64,000 nucleotides of DNA from Hymenobacter gelipurpurascens (GCF_900187375.1 NZ_FYEW01000002.1:124001-188000); one strand, 5' to 3'; numbered from the stretch's first letter, positions 17,243 to 26,559 are shown. The notes: generated from the sequence alone by a model not told the origin. Translations and numbers: made by a program.

Positions 17243-18196
17243 ATGGACATCATCCGGGACCCTGCGCAATTTCCGCACTTGGGCAACGCCGTAGTAACCA
17301 GCGGCACGTTTGATGGCGTGCATGTAGGCCACCAGCAGATTCTGCGGCGGCTGCGTGAAGTAGCCGAGCAGAGCGGCGGGCCGGCGGTGGTCATCACGTA
17401 CTGGCCCCACCCGCGCCTGGTGCTGGCGCCACCAACTACGCACCCGGCCCCGATGGATCTGCACTTGCTTAACACGCTGGAGGAGCGCAGCCAGAAGCTG
17501 GCGGAATTAGGGGTCGATTATCTGCTGATTGTGCCTTTCACCCGCGAGTTTGCCGCCTGGACTTCCGAGGAATACATCCAAAATATCCTGCTGCGTACGG
17601 TGGGCACCAGCAAGCTGGTTATCGGCTACGACCACCGGTTTGGCAAAAACCGCGAAGGTGGCTTCGACTACCTCAGCCAGCACGCCGACCGCTATGGCAT
17701 GAGTGTAGAAGAAATTCCGCGCGAAGATGTAGATGCCGTGGGCGTAAGCAGCACCCGCATTCGGCGGGCCCTGGAAGCCGGCGACGTAGCCACCGCTAAC
17801 CGCTACCTCGGCTACGATTATCCGCTGACGGGCATCGTGGTGAAGGGCCGTCAGCTGGGCCGCACCATTGGGTGGCCTACGGCGAATATTCAGTGTGAGG
17901 AGCCCCTGAAACTGATCCCGGCCCGCGGCGTGTATGCCGTAATGGCCACCACAGCGGCGGGCACCCACCACCCGGCCATGCTCAACATCGGCGTGCGCCC
18001 CACCGTAGGCGGCAACCTGGCCCAGACGGTAGAAGCGCACCTGCTCGATTTCGACGGCGACCTGTACGACCAGCCCCTGACAGTGCAGTTTGTGGCCCGC
18101 CTGCGCGAAGAGCAGAAGTTCGATGGCCTGGATGCCCTGAAAGCCCAGCTGTTTCTGGATGCTGAGAATGCGCGGGGCCACTTGATGGGCGGCTAA
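17243..18196 (+). CDS. ribF: bifunctional riboflavin kinase / FAD synthetase
   Basis: This 317-residue RibF makes FMN and then FAD from riboflavin and ATP. The N-terminal nucleotidyltransferase domain has GTFDGVHVGH at 21-30, YDHRFGKNREGG near 129-140 and SSTRIR near 169-174. The C-terminal kinase domain begins KGRQLGRTIGWPTANI at 201-216 and ends with the VQFVARLREEQKF region. All catalytic motifs are intact. No FMN riboswitch is seen in the short leader, which is instead filled by an 8-bp-periodic array. Confidence 0.97.
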   Translation: MDIIRDPAQFPHLGNAVVTSGTFDGVHVGHQQILRRLREVAEQSGGPAVVITYWPHPRLVLAPPTTHPAPMDLHLLNTLEERSQKLAELGVDYLLIVPFTREFAAWTSEEYIQNILLRTVGTSKLVIGYDHRFGKNREGGFDYLSQHADRYGMSVEEIPREDVDAVGVSSTRIRRALEAGDVATANRYLGYDYPLTGIVVKGRQLGRTIGWPTANIQCEEPLKLIPARGVYAVMATTAAGTHHPAMLNIGVRPTVGGNLAQTVEAHLLDFDGDLYDQPLTVQFVARLREEQKFDGLDALKAQLFLDAENARGHLMGG

Positions 18197-18270
18197 ACTA
18201 GCCGGGCCAGGCCACCGCGTATTCCCGGATTCGTCGTATCCTGCGGCCTCATCGGTTCTGCCTTCCTCAG

Positions 18271-19512
18271 ATGGTCCCTGCTTTCTCATTTCGCCCCTGG
18301 CTGTTACTACTGCTCTGCTGGCTCCTGGCTACTACCACTGGCCTAGGCCAGGTCGGCACGCTCACCGGCTCCGTCCGCGACTCCCTGACGCAGGCGCCGC
18401 TGGAGCTGGCCAGCCTGTTTCTGGCCAATACTACCTATGGTGCTTCCACCAATGACAAAGGGCAGTTTTCGCTGCCGAATGTGCCCGTAGGCCAGTACGA
18501 CCTAATTATTTCCTACCTCGGCTACAAGCTCTACAAGCGCACCATCATGGTGAAGCCGGGCCCGCAGACGCTTGCGTTGCTGCTTTCTCCGGCGGCGCAG
18601 CAGCTTGGCGAAGTAGTGGTGCGCCCGAACCCCAACCGCGAGGCCGATTATCAGAAATTTGCCAAGTCTTTTCTGGGCGCCACCTCCTTTTCCCAACAAT
18701 GCCGCATCCGCAACCCCAAAGATGTGTATGTGGAGTACGATGTGGATAAGAACGAGCTAACCGCCACCAGTCCCACATTCGTGCAGATTGATAATGCGGC
18801 CCTCGGCTACCGCATGAAGTACTACGGCCTTCATTTCACCCAGAATTTCAAGCAGCGGTACATGACCTTCTATGGCTGGCCGGTGTTTGAGGAATTAAAA
18901 CCCCGCAACGAGCGGCAGGCGAGGCGCTGGGCCACCAACCGCCAACAGGCCTACCACGGTTCTTTGAGCCACTTTCTGCACAGCGTGTACACGGGCCAGG
19001 TGACACCCGAGGGGTTTCTGGTGCAGAAGATGCGCGTGGTGCCCAACCCCCGGTTCCCGCGCGCCGACAGTTTGGCCCAGGCCCTCCGGAAGGCGCGCCA
19101 TAACGCACCGTTTTCCGCGGCTGATCAGGATTCTCTGGCCCGCTGGAACAAGGTGCCGCGGGCATTTTCTATGCTCTACACCGCTCCTAGGCCACTCGAC
19201 AGCCTGCGCCGCGCGCAGCCCGATTCGGGCCGCGTGTGGCTGCGCTTCCGCGACTATCTGCAGGTCACGTATTTGCGGGAGTCGCCGGATGTGGCCTACC
19301 CCGCCAGCAAACCCATCAGCGCCCAGGCCGCGGCGGCTCTCCCGCCCACGGGGCAGATTTCTACGCTTATTCTGCTAAACCAAGAGGTGGAGATTCAGAA
19401 AAATGGCCAGTTATACAATCCACTGGCGGTTTTTATGGATGGGTACTGGGGTTTCGAGAAAATGGGTGAATTTTTACCCCTCGATTACATGCCGCCGACT
19501 CCGGCGCGCTGA
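18271..19512 (+). CDS. exported protein with carboxypeptidase-regulatory-like domain
   Basis: This 413-residue exported protein has a signal peptide at 1-26, cleaved near GLGQ/V. Residues 27-110 form a carboxypeptidase-D regulatory-like beta-sandwich: [17 protein letters not shown], then [18 protein letters not shown]. This fold also starts many TonB-dependent receptors, but here there is no plug or barrel. The remaining 290 residues are a soluble region with [11 protein letters not shown] and FYGWPVF, of unknown function and apparently Bacteroidota-specific. A location in the periplasm or at the outer membrane is likely. The signal-peptide coding region contains a near-perfect ACTGGCCTAGGCCAGG palindrome. 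Confidence 0.8.
   Translation: MVPAFSFRPWLLLLLCWLLATTTGLGQVGTLTGSVRDSLTQAPLELASLFLANTTYGASTNDKGQFSLPNVPVGQYDLIISYLGYKLYKRTIMVKPGPQTLALLLSPAAQQLGEVVVRPNPNREADYQKFAKSFLGATSFSQQCRIRNPKDVYVEYDVDKNELTATSPTFVQIDNAALGYRMKYYGLHFTQNFKQRYMTFYGWPVFEELKPRNERQARRWATNRQQAYHGSLSHFLHSVYTGQVTPEGFLVQKMRVVPNPRFPRADSLAQALRKARHNAPFSAADQDSLARWNKVPRAFSMLYTAPRPLDSLRRAQPDSGRVWLRFRDYLQVTYLRESPDVAYPASKPISAQAAAALPPTGQISTLILLNQEVEIQKNGQLYNPLAVFMDGYWGFEKMGEFLPLDYMPPTPAR
18337..18352. repeat. GGCCTAGGCC palindrome inside a signal-peptide coding region
   Basis: ACTGGCCTAGGCCAGG is an inverted pair of the dispersed motif, here translated in the signal peptide of the gene at 18271. Confidence 0.8.
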
Positions 19513-19540
19513 CCCACTTTTCCACCCCACCCCTTCCTCC

Positions 19541-20239
19541 ATGATCAATAAAGTTGTAGCCGATGCCTCCGCGGCCCTGCACGGCATCACCGACGGCATG
19601 ACCCTCATGCTCGGCGGCTTCGGCCTGTGCGGCATTCCCGAAAACTCCATTCAGGAGCTGCTGCGCCTCGGCGTCAAAAACCTCACCTGCATTTCCAACA
19701 ACGCCGGCGTCGATGATTTCGGCATTGGGCTGCTGCTGCAGACGAAGCAAGTGAAGAAGATGATTTCCAGCTACGTAGGCGAAAACGCCGAATTTGAGCG
19801 GCAACTGCTTTCCGGCGAGCTGGAAGTAGAGCTGATTCCGCAGGGCACGCTGGCCGAGCGCATCCGGGCTGGCGGAGCGGGCATTCCGGCCTTCTACACG
19901 CCTGCGGGCTATGGCACTGAGGTGGGCGAAGGCAAGGAAAGCCGCGAGTTCAACGGTAAGATGTACCTGCTGGAAGCCGCCCTGCACGCCGATTTTGCCT
20001 TCGTGAAAGCCTGGAAGGGCGACACGGCCGGCAACCTCATTTTCAAAGGCACGGCTCGCAACTTCAACCCAATGATGGCTACGGCCGGCAAAATCACGGT
20101 GGCCGAAGTGGAGGAGTTGGTCCCCGCCGGCGAGCTGGACCCGAACCACATTCACACGCCCGGCATTTTTGTGCAGCGCATTTTCGAGGGCAAAAACTAC
20201 GAGAAGCGCATTGAACAGCGCACCGTTCGGCAGAGCTAG
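19541..20239 (+). CDS. scoA: 3-oxoacid CoA-transferase subunit A
   Basis: This is a 232-residue alpha subunit of succinyl-CoA:3-ketoacid (or related acetate/acetoacetate) CoA-transferase, which activates acetoacetate for oxidation or recycles CoA from ketone-body-like acids. Motifs are [11 protein letters not shown] (23-33), [27 protein letters not shown] and [17 protein letters not shown]. The start is the ATG at 19541, where the family N-terminus begins ([10 protein letters not shown]). The frame stays open upstream to 19403, but that part overlaps the previous gene. Its partner subunit is at 21646, separated by a serine hydrolase gene, whereas the two are usually adjacent. Confidence 0.95.
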   Translation: MINKVVADASAALHGITDGMTLMLGGFGLCGIPENSIQELLRLGVKNLTCISNNAGVDDFGIGLLLQTKQVKKMISSYVGENAEFERQLLSGELEVELIPQGTLAERIRAGGAGIPAFYTPAGYGTEVGEGKESREFNGKMYLLEAALHADFAFVKAWKGDTAGNLIFKGTARNFNPMMATAGKITVAEVEELVPAGELDPNHIHTPGIFVQRIFEGKNYEKRIEQRTVRQS

Positions 20240-20296
20240 GCCTGTTGGCGCCGCCGAAACGCCTCGCTTATTCCATCTCGTTTTTTGCTGACACTC

Positions 20297-21616
20297 ATGA
20301 AAAACACCTCACTAGGCCTGTTGCTGCTGTTAAGCAGCTATGGCGCAACTGCTCAAACGGCCGCCCCCGTTAAGGCACCGGTTGTAGTCAGCAAAAGCGT
20401 AGTTAGCAAGAGCAAAGCACTGGCCGCTGCCCCGGTTGCCCTGCCGGCCCTGGATGAGCTGCTCCGGGAGTACACGGCCACCAACCGCGTGCCCGGAGCT
20501 ATTGCCCTGATTGCCCGCGACGGTAAAATCATCTACCGCAAGGCCTACGGGCTGGACGATGAGGCCACCAAGAAGGCGCTGCGCGAAGATGCCATTCTGC
20601 GCATTGCCTCCCAGACCAAGGCCATTACCAGCGTGGGCGTGATGATGCTCTACGATCAGGGCCTGCTGCAACTCGACGACCCGATTTCAAAGTACCTGCC
20701 GGCCTTCCGCAACCCTAAGGTGCTGGCAACTTTCAACGAAAAGGACTCAACCTACACCACCGTTTCGGCCCGCAGCGAAATCACCATCCGGCAGCTGCTC
20801 AGCCATACCTCGGGCATCAGCTACCCAGTAATCGGGACCAGGGAGGCGCGGGCTATCTACGCCAAGGCACACATTCCGAGCGGCATTGGTACGCCGGGCG
20901 GCCAGCTGGCCACGGCCATGAACGCACTAGGCCCCTTGCCACTCATGCACCAGCCCGGCGAGAAGTTCACGTATGGTCTTAGCGTTGATGTGTTGGGCTA
21001 TCTGATTGAAGTACTGTCGGGCCAGCCGCTGGATCAGTTTCTGCGCACGCGTCTGTTTGAGCCGCTCAACATGCAGGATACGTACTTCTACCTGCCCACT
21101 GCCAAGCAGCCTCGCCTGGCCAAGCTCTACACCGAAGACGCCCGCAAAGCCACCGTACCCATGCAGTCCCAGGGCGGCATGATTCCGGATTACCCCAACG
21201 CGCCCGGCACATATTTTTCGGGCGGCGCGGGGCTTTCTTCCACCATCGATGATTACGCCATCTTTCTGCAAATGCTGCTGAATGAAGGCGAGTACAACGG
21301 CCGCCACCTGCTGAAGCCCGCCACCGTGCGCCTGATGACGACCAACCAGATTGGCGAGGTCACGCAGGGCCCGAACAAGTTTGGCCTGGGCTTCAGCATC
21401 GTTACCCCGAAGGGAGCCGCGCAATCGGGTCTTTCGGAGGGCTCATTTGAGTGGGGCGGCATCTTCGGGACCACCTATTGGGTTGATCCGAAGGAGAAAA
21501 TCGTGGCCCTGCTCTACACCCAAAAGTACCCCAACAGCTACGGCGACCTGGCCGATAAATTCAAGCGCCTGGTCAGGCAGTCGGTTATCGAATCGAAGCC
21601 GGCTACCGTCAAGTAA
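20297..21616 (+). CDS. exported serine hydrolase (class C beta-lactamase/esterase fold)
   Basis: This 439-residue protein has a signal peptide at about 1-20 ([13 protein letters not shown]) and an Ala/Val/Lys-rich linker before the beta-lactamase-like domain (about 50-430). The catalytic SxxK is Ser105-Gln-Thr-Lys108, and the second motif is YGLS at 226-229. The LLSHTSGI and [15 protein letters not shown] segments are typical of the EstB / 6-aminohexanoate-dimer hydrolase branch rather than true AmpC. It is likely a periplasmic or surface esterase, or a D-amino-acid peptidase. A TTG start at 20285 is possible but the ATG at 20297 gives the better signal peptide. It lies between scoA and scoB in the same direction. 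Confidence 0.9.
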   Translation: MKNTSLGLLLLLSSYGATAQTAAPVKAPVVVSKSVVSKSKALAAAPVALPALDELLREYTATNRVPGAIALIARDGKIIYRKAYGLDDEATKKALREDAILRIASQTKAITSVGVMMLYDQGLLQLDDPISKYLPAFRNPKVLATFNEKDSTYTTVSARSEITIRQLLSHTSGISYPVIGTREARAIYAKAHIPSGIGTPGGQLATAMNALGPLPLMHQPGEKFTYGLSVDVLGYLIEVLSGQPLDQFLRTRLFEPLNMQDTYFYLPTAKQPRLAKLYTEDARKATVPMQSQGGMIPDYPNAPGTYFSGGAGLSSTIDDYAIFLQMLLNEGEYNGRHLLKPATVRLMTTNQIGEVTQGPNKFGLGFSIVTPKGAAQSGLSEGSFEWGGIFGTTYWVDPKEKIVALLYTQKYPNSYGDLADKFKRLVRQSVIESKPATVK

Positions 21617-21645
21617 GCCGTTCCATCCTCCTAATCCCACCCATC

Positions 21646-22305
21646 ATGTTAGATAAGCACGGCATTGCCAAGCGCATTGCGCAAGAAGTAGAAAACAATT
21701 CCTACGTCAACCTGGGCATCGGCATCCCGACGCTGGTGGCCAACTATATCCCCAAGGGTATCAACGTAGAGCTGCAGTCGGAAAACGGGCTTCTGGGCAT
21801 GGGCCCCTTCCCTACCGATGCCGAAGTTGACCCCGACCTCATCAATGCCGGCAAGCAAACCGTGACGACGCTGCCCGGCTCCAGCATTTTCTCCTCCGCC
21901 GATTCCTTCGGCATGATTCGCGGGGAGCACGTGGACCTAACCATTCTGGGCGCCATGGAGGTTTCCGAGACGGGCGACATTGCCAACTGGAAGATTCCGG
22001 GCAAAATGGTGAAAGGCATGGGCGGCGCTATGGATTTGGTGGCCTCGGCCAAAAACATCATCGTGGCCATGCAGCACGTGGCCAAAGATGGCTCCAGCAA
22101 GCTGCTGCCTGCCTGCACACTGCCCATTACTGGCCTACGCTGCGTGAAGAAAATCGTGACGGAGCTGGCCGTGCTGGACGTAACGCCCGATGGCTTCGTG
22201 CTGCGCGAGCGGGCCCCCGGCGTAACCGTAGAGCAAATCCAGGCCGCCACCGCCGGCAAGCTGGTAATCCCCGAAGCCGGCGTACCGGAAATGCAGGGCG
22301 TATAG
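21646..22305 (+). CDS. scoB: 3-oxoacid CoA-transferase subunit B
   Basis: This is the 219-residue beta subunit of the CoA-transferase whose alpha subunit is at 19541. The catalytic glutamate that forms the glutamyl-CoA thioester is Glu46 in the SENG motif ([14 protein letters not shown]). [14 protein letters not shown], the [14 protein letters not shown] stretch and the GGAMDLV motif are also present. It starts 29 bp after the serine hydrolase stop. Its own stop is followed without a gap by a perfect 16-bp AGTGGCCTAGGCCACT palindrome and then a REP-like hairpin with a T-rich tail. Confidence 0.95.
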   Translation: MLDKHGIAKRIAQEVENNSYVNLGIGIPTLVANYIPKGINVELQSENGLLGMGPFPTDAEVDPDLINAGKQTVTTLPGSSIFSSADSFGMIRGEHVDLTILGAMEVSETGDIANWKIPGKMVKGMGGAMDLVASAKNIIVAMQHVAKDGSSKLLPACTLPITGLRCVKKIVTELAVLDVTPDGFVLRERAPGVTVEQIQAATAGKLVIPEAGVPEMQGV

Positions 22306-22321
22306 AGTGGCCTAGGCCACT
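22306..22321. repeat. perfect 16-bp palindrome AGTGGCCTAGGCCACT
   Basis: An exact inverted pair of the dispersed TAGGCCACT motif lies immediately after the scoB stop codon. Confidence 0.9.
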
Positions 22322-22346
22322 TATGTGGTTTAACCGGATACAAAAC

Positions 22347-22392
22347 AGCACGTCATCCTTCGACTGCGCTCAGGATGACGTGCTTTCTTTTG
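22347..22392 (+). terminator. REP-like hairpin with T-rich tail after scoB (copy C)
   Basis: Perfect 13-bp arms AGCACGTCATCCT and AGGATGACGTGCT enclose 12 nt and are followed by TTTCTTTT. The arm and loop sequence (CTTCGACTGCGCTCAGG) is a palindrome I recall as very common between Bacteroidota genes. It shares GTCAT ends with the repeats at 8021 and 15360 and probably acts as the scoB terminator. Confidence 0.8.
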
Positions 22393-22423
22393 GTCGTTTT
22401 CCCTTCCGATCAGTGGCCTAGGC

Positions 22424-22906
22424 CTATTTCCGGGTGCGGTTGTAGGCCTGGGTCATGATGCGCTGGGCCGCATCGACGGTGAAGTGGGCGAAGTAGCGAC
22501 GTAGGTGCTCCAGGGCCTCAATGGCGGTGAGGCCGCCGTCGTGCACGGCTTCGGCCAGGTAATCGGCCAGCGTGTCGGGGTAGGCGGTGAGGGCCGGAAA
22601 CTCAGCGTGTTCCTTGTAGCGGCTCAGGATTTCGATGCGGAGCCAAATGGGTGCGCCGGGCACTTGCTCCAGCAGGCGTTTCATCAGCAGCTGCACCTCA
22701 TCCATGAACAAGATGCGCGCTAGGCCTGGTGGCGGCGGTACGGCCTGACCGGGCTGCGCCACCAGCAAAACCGCCGCCGGACTATCGGCCTGCCAACGCC
22801 CGACTGGCCTAGGCGCGCACAGCCATGCCGTGGGCGGATAGGCATCTGGAGCTTGCAGGATGGCCGCCAACGTAAGCAGCCGGCGTTCGGGCATGGGAGC
22901 AGACAT
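22424..22906 (-). CDS. hypothetical protein, 160 aa
   Basis: From ATG 22906 (MSAPMPERR) this is a 160-residue soluble protein. Residues 5-70 are Ala/Pro-rich with short strands (AAVLLVAQPGQAVPPPP). Residues 75-160 are helical, with MDEVQLLMKRLLEQV, WLRIEILSRYKEHAEFP and ALEHLRRYFAHFT. I do not recognise the family. Codon usage matches the GC-rich neighbours, supporting a real gene, and the stop TAG starts a TAGGCCTAGGCCACT motif cluster. It is divergent from the GNAT-nitrilase fusion. An upstream in-frame start at 22936 would add ten residues. Confidence 0.65.
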   Translation of the reverse strand: MSAPMPERRLLTLAAILQAPDAYPPTAWLCAPRPVGRWQADSPAAVLLVAQPGQAVPPPPGLARILFMDEVQLLMKRLLEQVPGAPIWLRIEILSRYKEHAEFPALTAYPDTLADYLAEAVHDGGLTAIEALEHLRRYFAHFTVDAAQRIMTQAYNRTRK

Positions 22907-23061
22907 ACCTACAAGGTACGACGCATCTGACAACAACCGGCCGCCTGTGACGGAAACCTGCGGGACGCGTTGCGGTCAAATCGTGGCACTAGTGAGCATT
23001 TTTGCCATCAAAGTTGTTGTAGGCCCGTATGACGAGGCAGGTCGCCCATAGGTAGGTTGGC

Positions 23062-23069
23062 TACCTTTG
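23062..23069 (+). promoter_or_regulatory. Bacteroidota -7 box for the GNAT-nitrilase gene
   Basis: TACCTTTG matches TAnnTTTG, 32 bp before the ATG at 23102. Its position inside the in-frame upstream extension argues for the ATG start rather than the TTG at 23057. Confidence 0.55.
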
Positions 23070-23101
23070 CATCATCTTCTGACTTTCTCTTTCCGCAGTA
23101 T

Positions 23102-24808
23102 ATGGCAACAAGTGCTAATGGCAAGGCTGGTGGCAGCCACGCCAAAAAACAAACGTTACCCGGCATGCCCGCCGCTCCCGAGCTGATGACGCCCACCGCA
23201 ATTCCGGCTCACAAGCTGGTATTGCGCACCCTCAAGCGCGGCGACTTCAAGGCCGTGAAGGAAATTATGGACAAGGTGTACTCCAACATGGAGGGCTCTT
23301 GGGCGCAGGAAGAATACAACGCCCTGCTGAAGAAATTTCCAGAAGGCCAGATCTGTATCGAGGACAACGGCCAAGTTGTAGCCGCTGCTCTGGCTATCAT
23401 TGTGGAATACAGCAAGTTCGGCGACAAGCATACCTACGCCAAAATCACGGGCAATGGTAAGTTTGATACCCATGATTCTGAAGGCGACACGCTGTATGGC
23501 GTAGACGTGTTCGTGGACCCCGAGTACCGAAGCCTGCGTCTGGGCCGCCGCTTATACGACGCCCGCAAGGAGCTCTGCGAAAACCTGAACCTGCGCGCTA
23601 TGGTGGCCGGGGGCCGGATTCCGGGCTACGCAGCCTATGCCAACGAAATGACGCCGGCTAAGTACGTGGAGATGGTGCGCAACAAGGAGCTCACCGACCC
23701 TATCCTGACCTTCCAGCTTTCCAACGATTTCTATGTGCGGAAGCTTATCCGCGGGTACTTGCCCTACGACTCCGAGTCGAAGGCCTACGCTACACTGCTG
23801 GAGTGGATCAATGTGTACTACGACGAGGAAACCGACAAGCTAATCGGTAACCAGAAATCGAACGTGCGCATTGGCATTGTGCAGTGGCAGATGCGGGCTA
23901 CCCAGAACCTGGAAGACTTCTTCCAGCAGATGGAGTTTTTCGTGGACACCGTATCGGGCTACAAGGCCGACTGCGTGCTGTTTCCGGAGTTCTTCAATGC
24001 GCCCATGATGGCCCTGACCAACGAGGAGTCGGCCTCGGTGGCTATCCGCTCGATGGCGGCCTTCACGGAGCCCATCAAAACCAAGATGATGGAGCTGGCC
24101 GTGAGCTACAACATCAACGTAATTGCGGGCTCCATGCCACTCTACGATGATGGCAAGCTCTACAACGTCTCGTACCTGTGCCGCCGCGATGGCACCGTGG
24201 ATGAGCAATATAAGCTGCACGTAACGCCCGACGAGGCCAGCTACTGGGGCATGCGTGGCGGCGACAAGCTTCGCTGCTTCGATACAGACTTCGGTAAAAT
24301 CGGCATCCTGATTTGCTACGACGTGGAGTTCCCGGAGCTCTCCCGTATGCTGTCGGATGAGGGCATGAAAATCTTGTTCGTACCGTTCTGGACCGATACC
24401 AAGAACTCCTACCAGCGGGTGCGCTTGTGCGCTCAGGCTCGGGCCATCGAAAACGAGTGCTACGTGGCCATTACCGGCTCAGTAGGCAACCTGCCGCGCG
24501 TAGAGAACATGGACATCCAGTACTCGCAGAGCGCCGTGTTCAGCCCCTCCGACTTCGCTTTCCCCCACGATGCTATTGTGGCCGAAGCCACGCCAAACAC
24601 CGAGATGACGCTGATTGCCGACCTGGACCTGGACCTGCTCAAGGACCTCAACACCAGCGGTGCCGTCCGGAACCTGCGCGACCGGCGCAAGGATCTGTAC
24701 TCCGTGAGCTGGGTGAAGAAGACTGAGCGTGACGACGAACTGCTGGCTCAGGGCGAGGAGCGCGCCGTTAAAGCACCCGCCCGCCGCAAAAGTGTAACGG
24801 CCAGCTAG
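23102..24808 (+). CDS. GNAT acetyltransferase - nitrilase/amidohydrolase fusion
   Basis: This is a 568-residue two-domain enzyme. Residues about 38-215 form a GNAT N-acetyltransferase domain with the acetyl-CoA loop around RSLRLGRRLYDAR (143-155). Residues about 253-535 form a carbon-nitrogen hydrolase domain with the full nitrilase triad: Glu296 (FPEFFN), Lys371 (YKLHVTP) and Cys405 (ICYDVEFPE). The fusion is intact, in one frame, with no sign of a sequencing join. Proteins of this architecture are known in many bacteria, but I cannot name a proven substrate. An acyl transfer plus amide hydrolysis on a small amine or amide is the natural reading. It is cytoplasmic and monocistronic, with its own promoter and terminator. 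The TAG stop begins a TAGGCCAGT motif. Confidence 0.93.
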   Translation: MATSANGKAGGSHAKKQTLPGMPAAPELMTPTAIPAHKLVLRTLKRGDFKAVKEIMDKVYSNMEGSWAQEEYNALLKKFPEGQICIEDNGQVVAAALAIIVEYSKFGDKHTYAKITGNGKFDTHDSEGDTLYGVDVFVDPEYRSLRLGRRLYDARKELCENLNLRAMVAGGRIPGYAAYANEMTPAKYVEMVRNKELTDPILTFQLSNDFYVRKLIRGYLPYDSESKAYATLLEWINVYYDEETDKLIGNQKSNVRIGIVQWQMRATQNLEDFFQQMEFFVDTVSGYKADCVLFPEFFNAPMMALTNEESASVAIRSMAAFTEPIKTKMMELAVSYNINVIAGSMPLYDDGKLYNVSYLCRRDGTVDEQYKLHVTPDEASYWGMRGGDKLRCFDTDFGKIGILICYDVEFPELSRMLSDEGMKILFVPFWTDTKNSYQRVRLCAQARAIENECYVAITGSVGNLPRVENMDIQYSQSAVFSPSDFAFPHDAIVAEATPNTEMTLIADLDLDLLKDLNTSGAVRNLRDRRKDLYSVSWVKKTERDDELLAQGEERAVKAPARRKSVTAS

Positions 24809-24842
24809 GCCAGTCAAACAATCATTCCTATTATATAGAAGT

Positions 24843-24880
24843 AGCGCCCTCCATACTGGTTATGGAGGGCGCTTTCTTTT
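24843..24880 (+). terminator. Rho-independent terminator after the GNAT-nitrilase gene
   Basis: A perfect 13-bp stem AGCGCCCTCCATA / TATGGAGGGCGCT with a 5-nt loop is followed by TTCTTTT. Confidence 0.9.
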
Positions 24881-24893
24881 AGCAGCCTAGTGG

Positions 24894-24926
24894 TTGGAGC
24901 ATCAAAGGGGTGATTATCTATCTTTG
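24894..24926 (+). promoter_or_regulatory. promoter of the TonB-domain protein gene
   Basis: TTG at 24894-24896 and TATCTTTG at 24919-24926 are 22 bp apart, the spacing expected for a Bacteroidota -33/-7 promoter. The ATG at 24970 follows 43 bp later. Confidence 0.65.
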
Positions 24927-24969
24927 AAGGCTATTCTACACCTAATACTTCTTCACTACTCTTCATTTG

Positions 24970-25674
24970 ATGAAATCGTTTTATATCGTTCTGCTGGCAG
25001 TACTACTGTTCTCCCTGCCTACTCAGGCGCAAAAAAACCCCTCGAAGCCAGTTAAATTCAAGAAAGGTCAAGCGGAGCAGGGGCTTACATCGGCTGATGG
25101 CCGCAGAATAGGCAAATGGAATTTCTACGGTCTCCATGACGAACTGGAAATGATATTCGATTATGACTCGAGCCGCATAACGTATGTGCAGCCCGATACT
25201 TCTCGCTATCTGGTACGCATAGGCGACCAATGGGAACTGAAGCATATGACCCGCACCCCAAAGATTCTAGGCAGCAACAAGCAGAGGACTATGGATATAG
25301 CTACTAAACTCCGTTACCCGGCAAATGCCTTACGGCAAGGGCAACAAGGGAGTGTAGTACTGGCTTATACCGTTGATACAGATGGCCATACCAAGGATTA
25401 CCTGTTTGAAAAAAGTGCTGGCTCCGAGTTAGATCAGGAAGTATGGCGGGTAGTAAAAGAGTTGCCCGACAATTGGGTTCCCGCTGTCTATCAGGGCCAG
25501 CTAGCTCCTACCAAATTTTATATAGTTGTGCATTTTAAGATTGTAACGGCGGCCGATGCTATGAACAAGGAGCAACAACCTGTTGTATCGCCTTTGTTAG
25601 CGCCCAAAGGCAATCATTACGTAAATGAAATTGTGACTACCGGGCGAATTGGAGTCGTCACTCAGATACGCTAG
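24970..25674 (+). CDS. exported protein with TonB C-terminal-like domain
   Basis: This 234-residue protein has a cleavable signal peptide (MKSFYIVLLAVLLFSLPTQAQ). Residues 30-95 contain a short MORN-like stretch (SADGRRIGKWNFYG). Residues about 112-185 form a TonB C-terminal-like domain (RYPANALRQGQQGSVVLAYT, then VDTDGHTKDYLFEKSAG). Unlike a true TonB it lacks a membrane anchor and a Pro-rich linker, so it is more likely a periplasmic protein that uses the fold for protein binding than an energy transducer. It has its own promoter and no ExbB/ExbD genes nearby. The gene is somewhat AT-richer than its neighbours. An upstream TTG at 24967 is less likely than the ATG. Confidence 0.85.
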   Translation: MKSFYIVLLAVLLFSLPTQAQKNPSKPVKFKKGQAEQGLTSADGRRIGKWNFYGLHDELEMIFDYDSSRITYVQPDTSRYLVRIGDQWELKHMTRTPKILGSNKQRTMDIATKLRYPANALRQGQQGSVVLAYTVDTDGHTKDYLFEKSAGSELDQEVWRVVKELPDNWVPAVYQGQLAPTKFYIVVHFKIVTAADAMNKEQQPVVSPLLAPKGNHYVNEIVTTGRIGVVTQIR

Positions 25675-25724
25675 CCTACCTACAAAACTCGCATTGACTT
25701 ACTTTAGAATGCCACTTATACAAC

Positions 25725-25758
25725 CGGCCCGCCGACATTGGCGGGCCGAACTTGTTTT
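25725..25758 (+). terminator. possible terminator after the TonB-domain gene
   Basis: CGGCCCGCC / GGCGGGCCG form a strong 9-bp stem with a short loop, followed by AACTTGTTTT. The T run is offset, so termination is only probable. Confidence 0.5.
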
Positions 25759-25848
25759 AACAGATGTAGTGGCCTAGGAAGGAGCGTAGTAGTTTTTGAT
25801 GTAAACTGCGGCCCCCTAACGCCATCTTTCATTCTTTTATCTCCCCTT

Positions 25849-26559
25849 ATGAGACGCGTACTAATTACCGGGGCCAACCGGGGCCTGGGCCTCGAACTTA
25901 CCCGCCAATATCTGGAGCGCGGCGACACTGTGTTTGCCGCCTGTCGCCACCCCGATGCCGCTACGGAGCTGAAGGCGTTGGGCACCACCCGCCTGCACCT
26001 CATTCAGCTCGATATTACCAGTGAGGACTCCATTGCGCAGGCCCAGAAAGCCGTGCGCCGCCATACGGCTGCACTGGATATTCTTATCAATAACGCCGGC
26101 ATCTTCCCCGGTGCCGGCCCCGAAGACCCCGCCAAGCAGCACCTGGGCGGACTTTCGGCTGATAATGCCCTGACGGTTTTTAAAGTAAATGCCATTGGGC
26201 CTATTCTGGTGGCGCAGGCATTTCTGGACTTACTGAAGGCCGGCAACAAGCCGCGCATCATCAGCTTATCGTCGGGCCAAGGTTCTCTTACCTGGAAAGC
26301 TTCCGGCGAGCCGTACCACTATTCGGCCAGCAAAGCCGCCTTGAACATGTACATGCGCGCCCTGGCCGCTGAGGTAGGCACCTACGGCCTGATTTCCGTA
26401 CTCGTCGATCCGGGCTGGATCCGGACGGGCATGGGTGGCTCCAACGCCGCACTTCCTGCTGCTGACTCGGCGAAAGGCATCCTTCGTCTTACTGACCAAT
26501 TGCATACGGAGGAAAATGGCAGCTTCGTGACGTGGCAGGGCCAGCCAGTGCCCTGGTAG
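25849..26559 (+). CDS. short-chain dehydrogenase/reductase (SDR)
   Basis: This 236-residue classical SDR has a Rossmann dinucleotide motif TGANRGLG (7-14), NNAG at 81-84, catalytic Ser in SLSSGQG (about 139-145), and Tyr158-Ser-Ala-Ser-Lys162 (YSASK). Arg11 and the following ACRHP suggest NADP(H) preference. It resembles carbonyl-reductase-like SDRs, which reduce small aldehydes and ketones, but the substrate is not predictable. The start is the ATG at 25849, immediately before the glycine-rich strand; the upstream in-frame extension has no SDR similarity. The TAG stop begins a TAGGCCAGT motif, and a palindromic terminator follows. Confidence 0.93.
   Translation: MRRVLITGANRGLGLELTRQYLERGDTVFAACRHPDAATELKALGTTRLHLIQLDITSEDSIAQAQKAVRRHTAALDILINNAGIFPGAGPEDPAKQHLGGLSADNALTVFKVNAIGPILVAQAFLDLLKAGNKPRIISLSSGQGSLTWKASGEPYHYSASKAALNMYMRALAAEVGTYGLISVLVDPGWIRTGMGGSNAALPAADSAKGILRLTDQLHTEENGSFVTWQGQPVPW

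Noticed and set aside
21000..21616. Serine hydrolase as a true AmpC beta-lactamase (antibiotic resistance)
   Set aside because: The motifs around Ser105 and the YGLS segment match the esterase/peptidase branch, and no ampR-like regulator is present.
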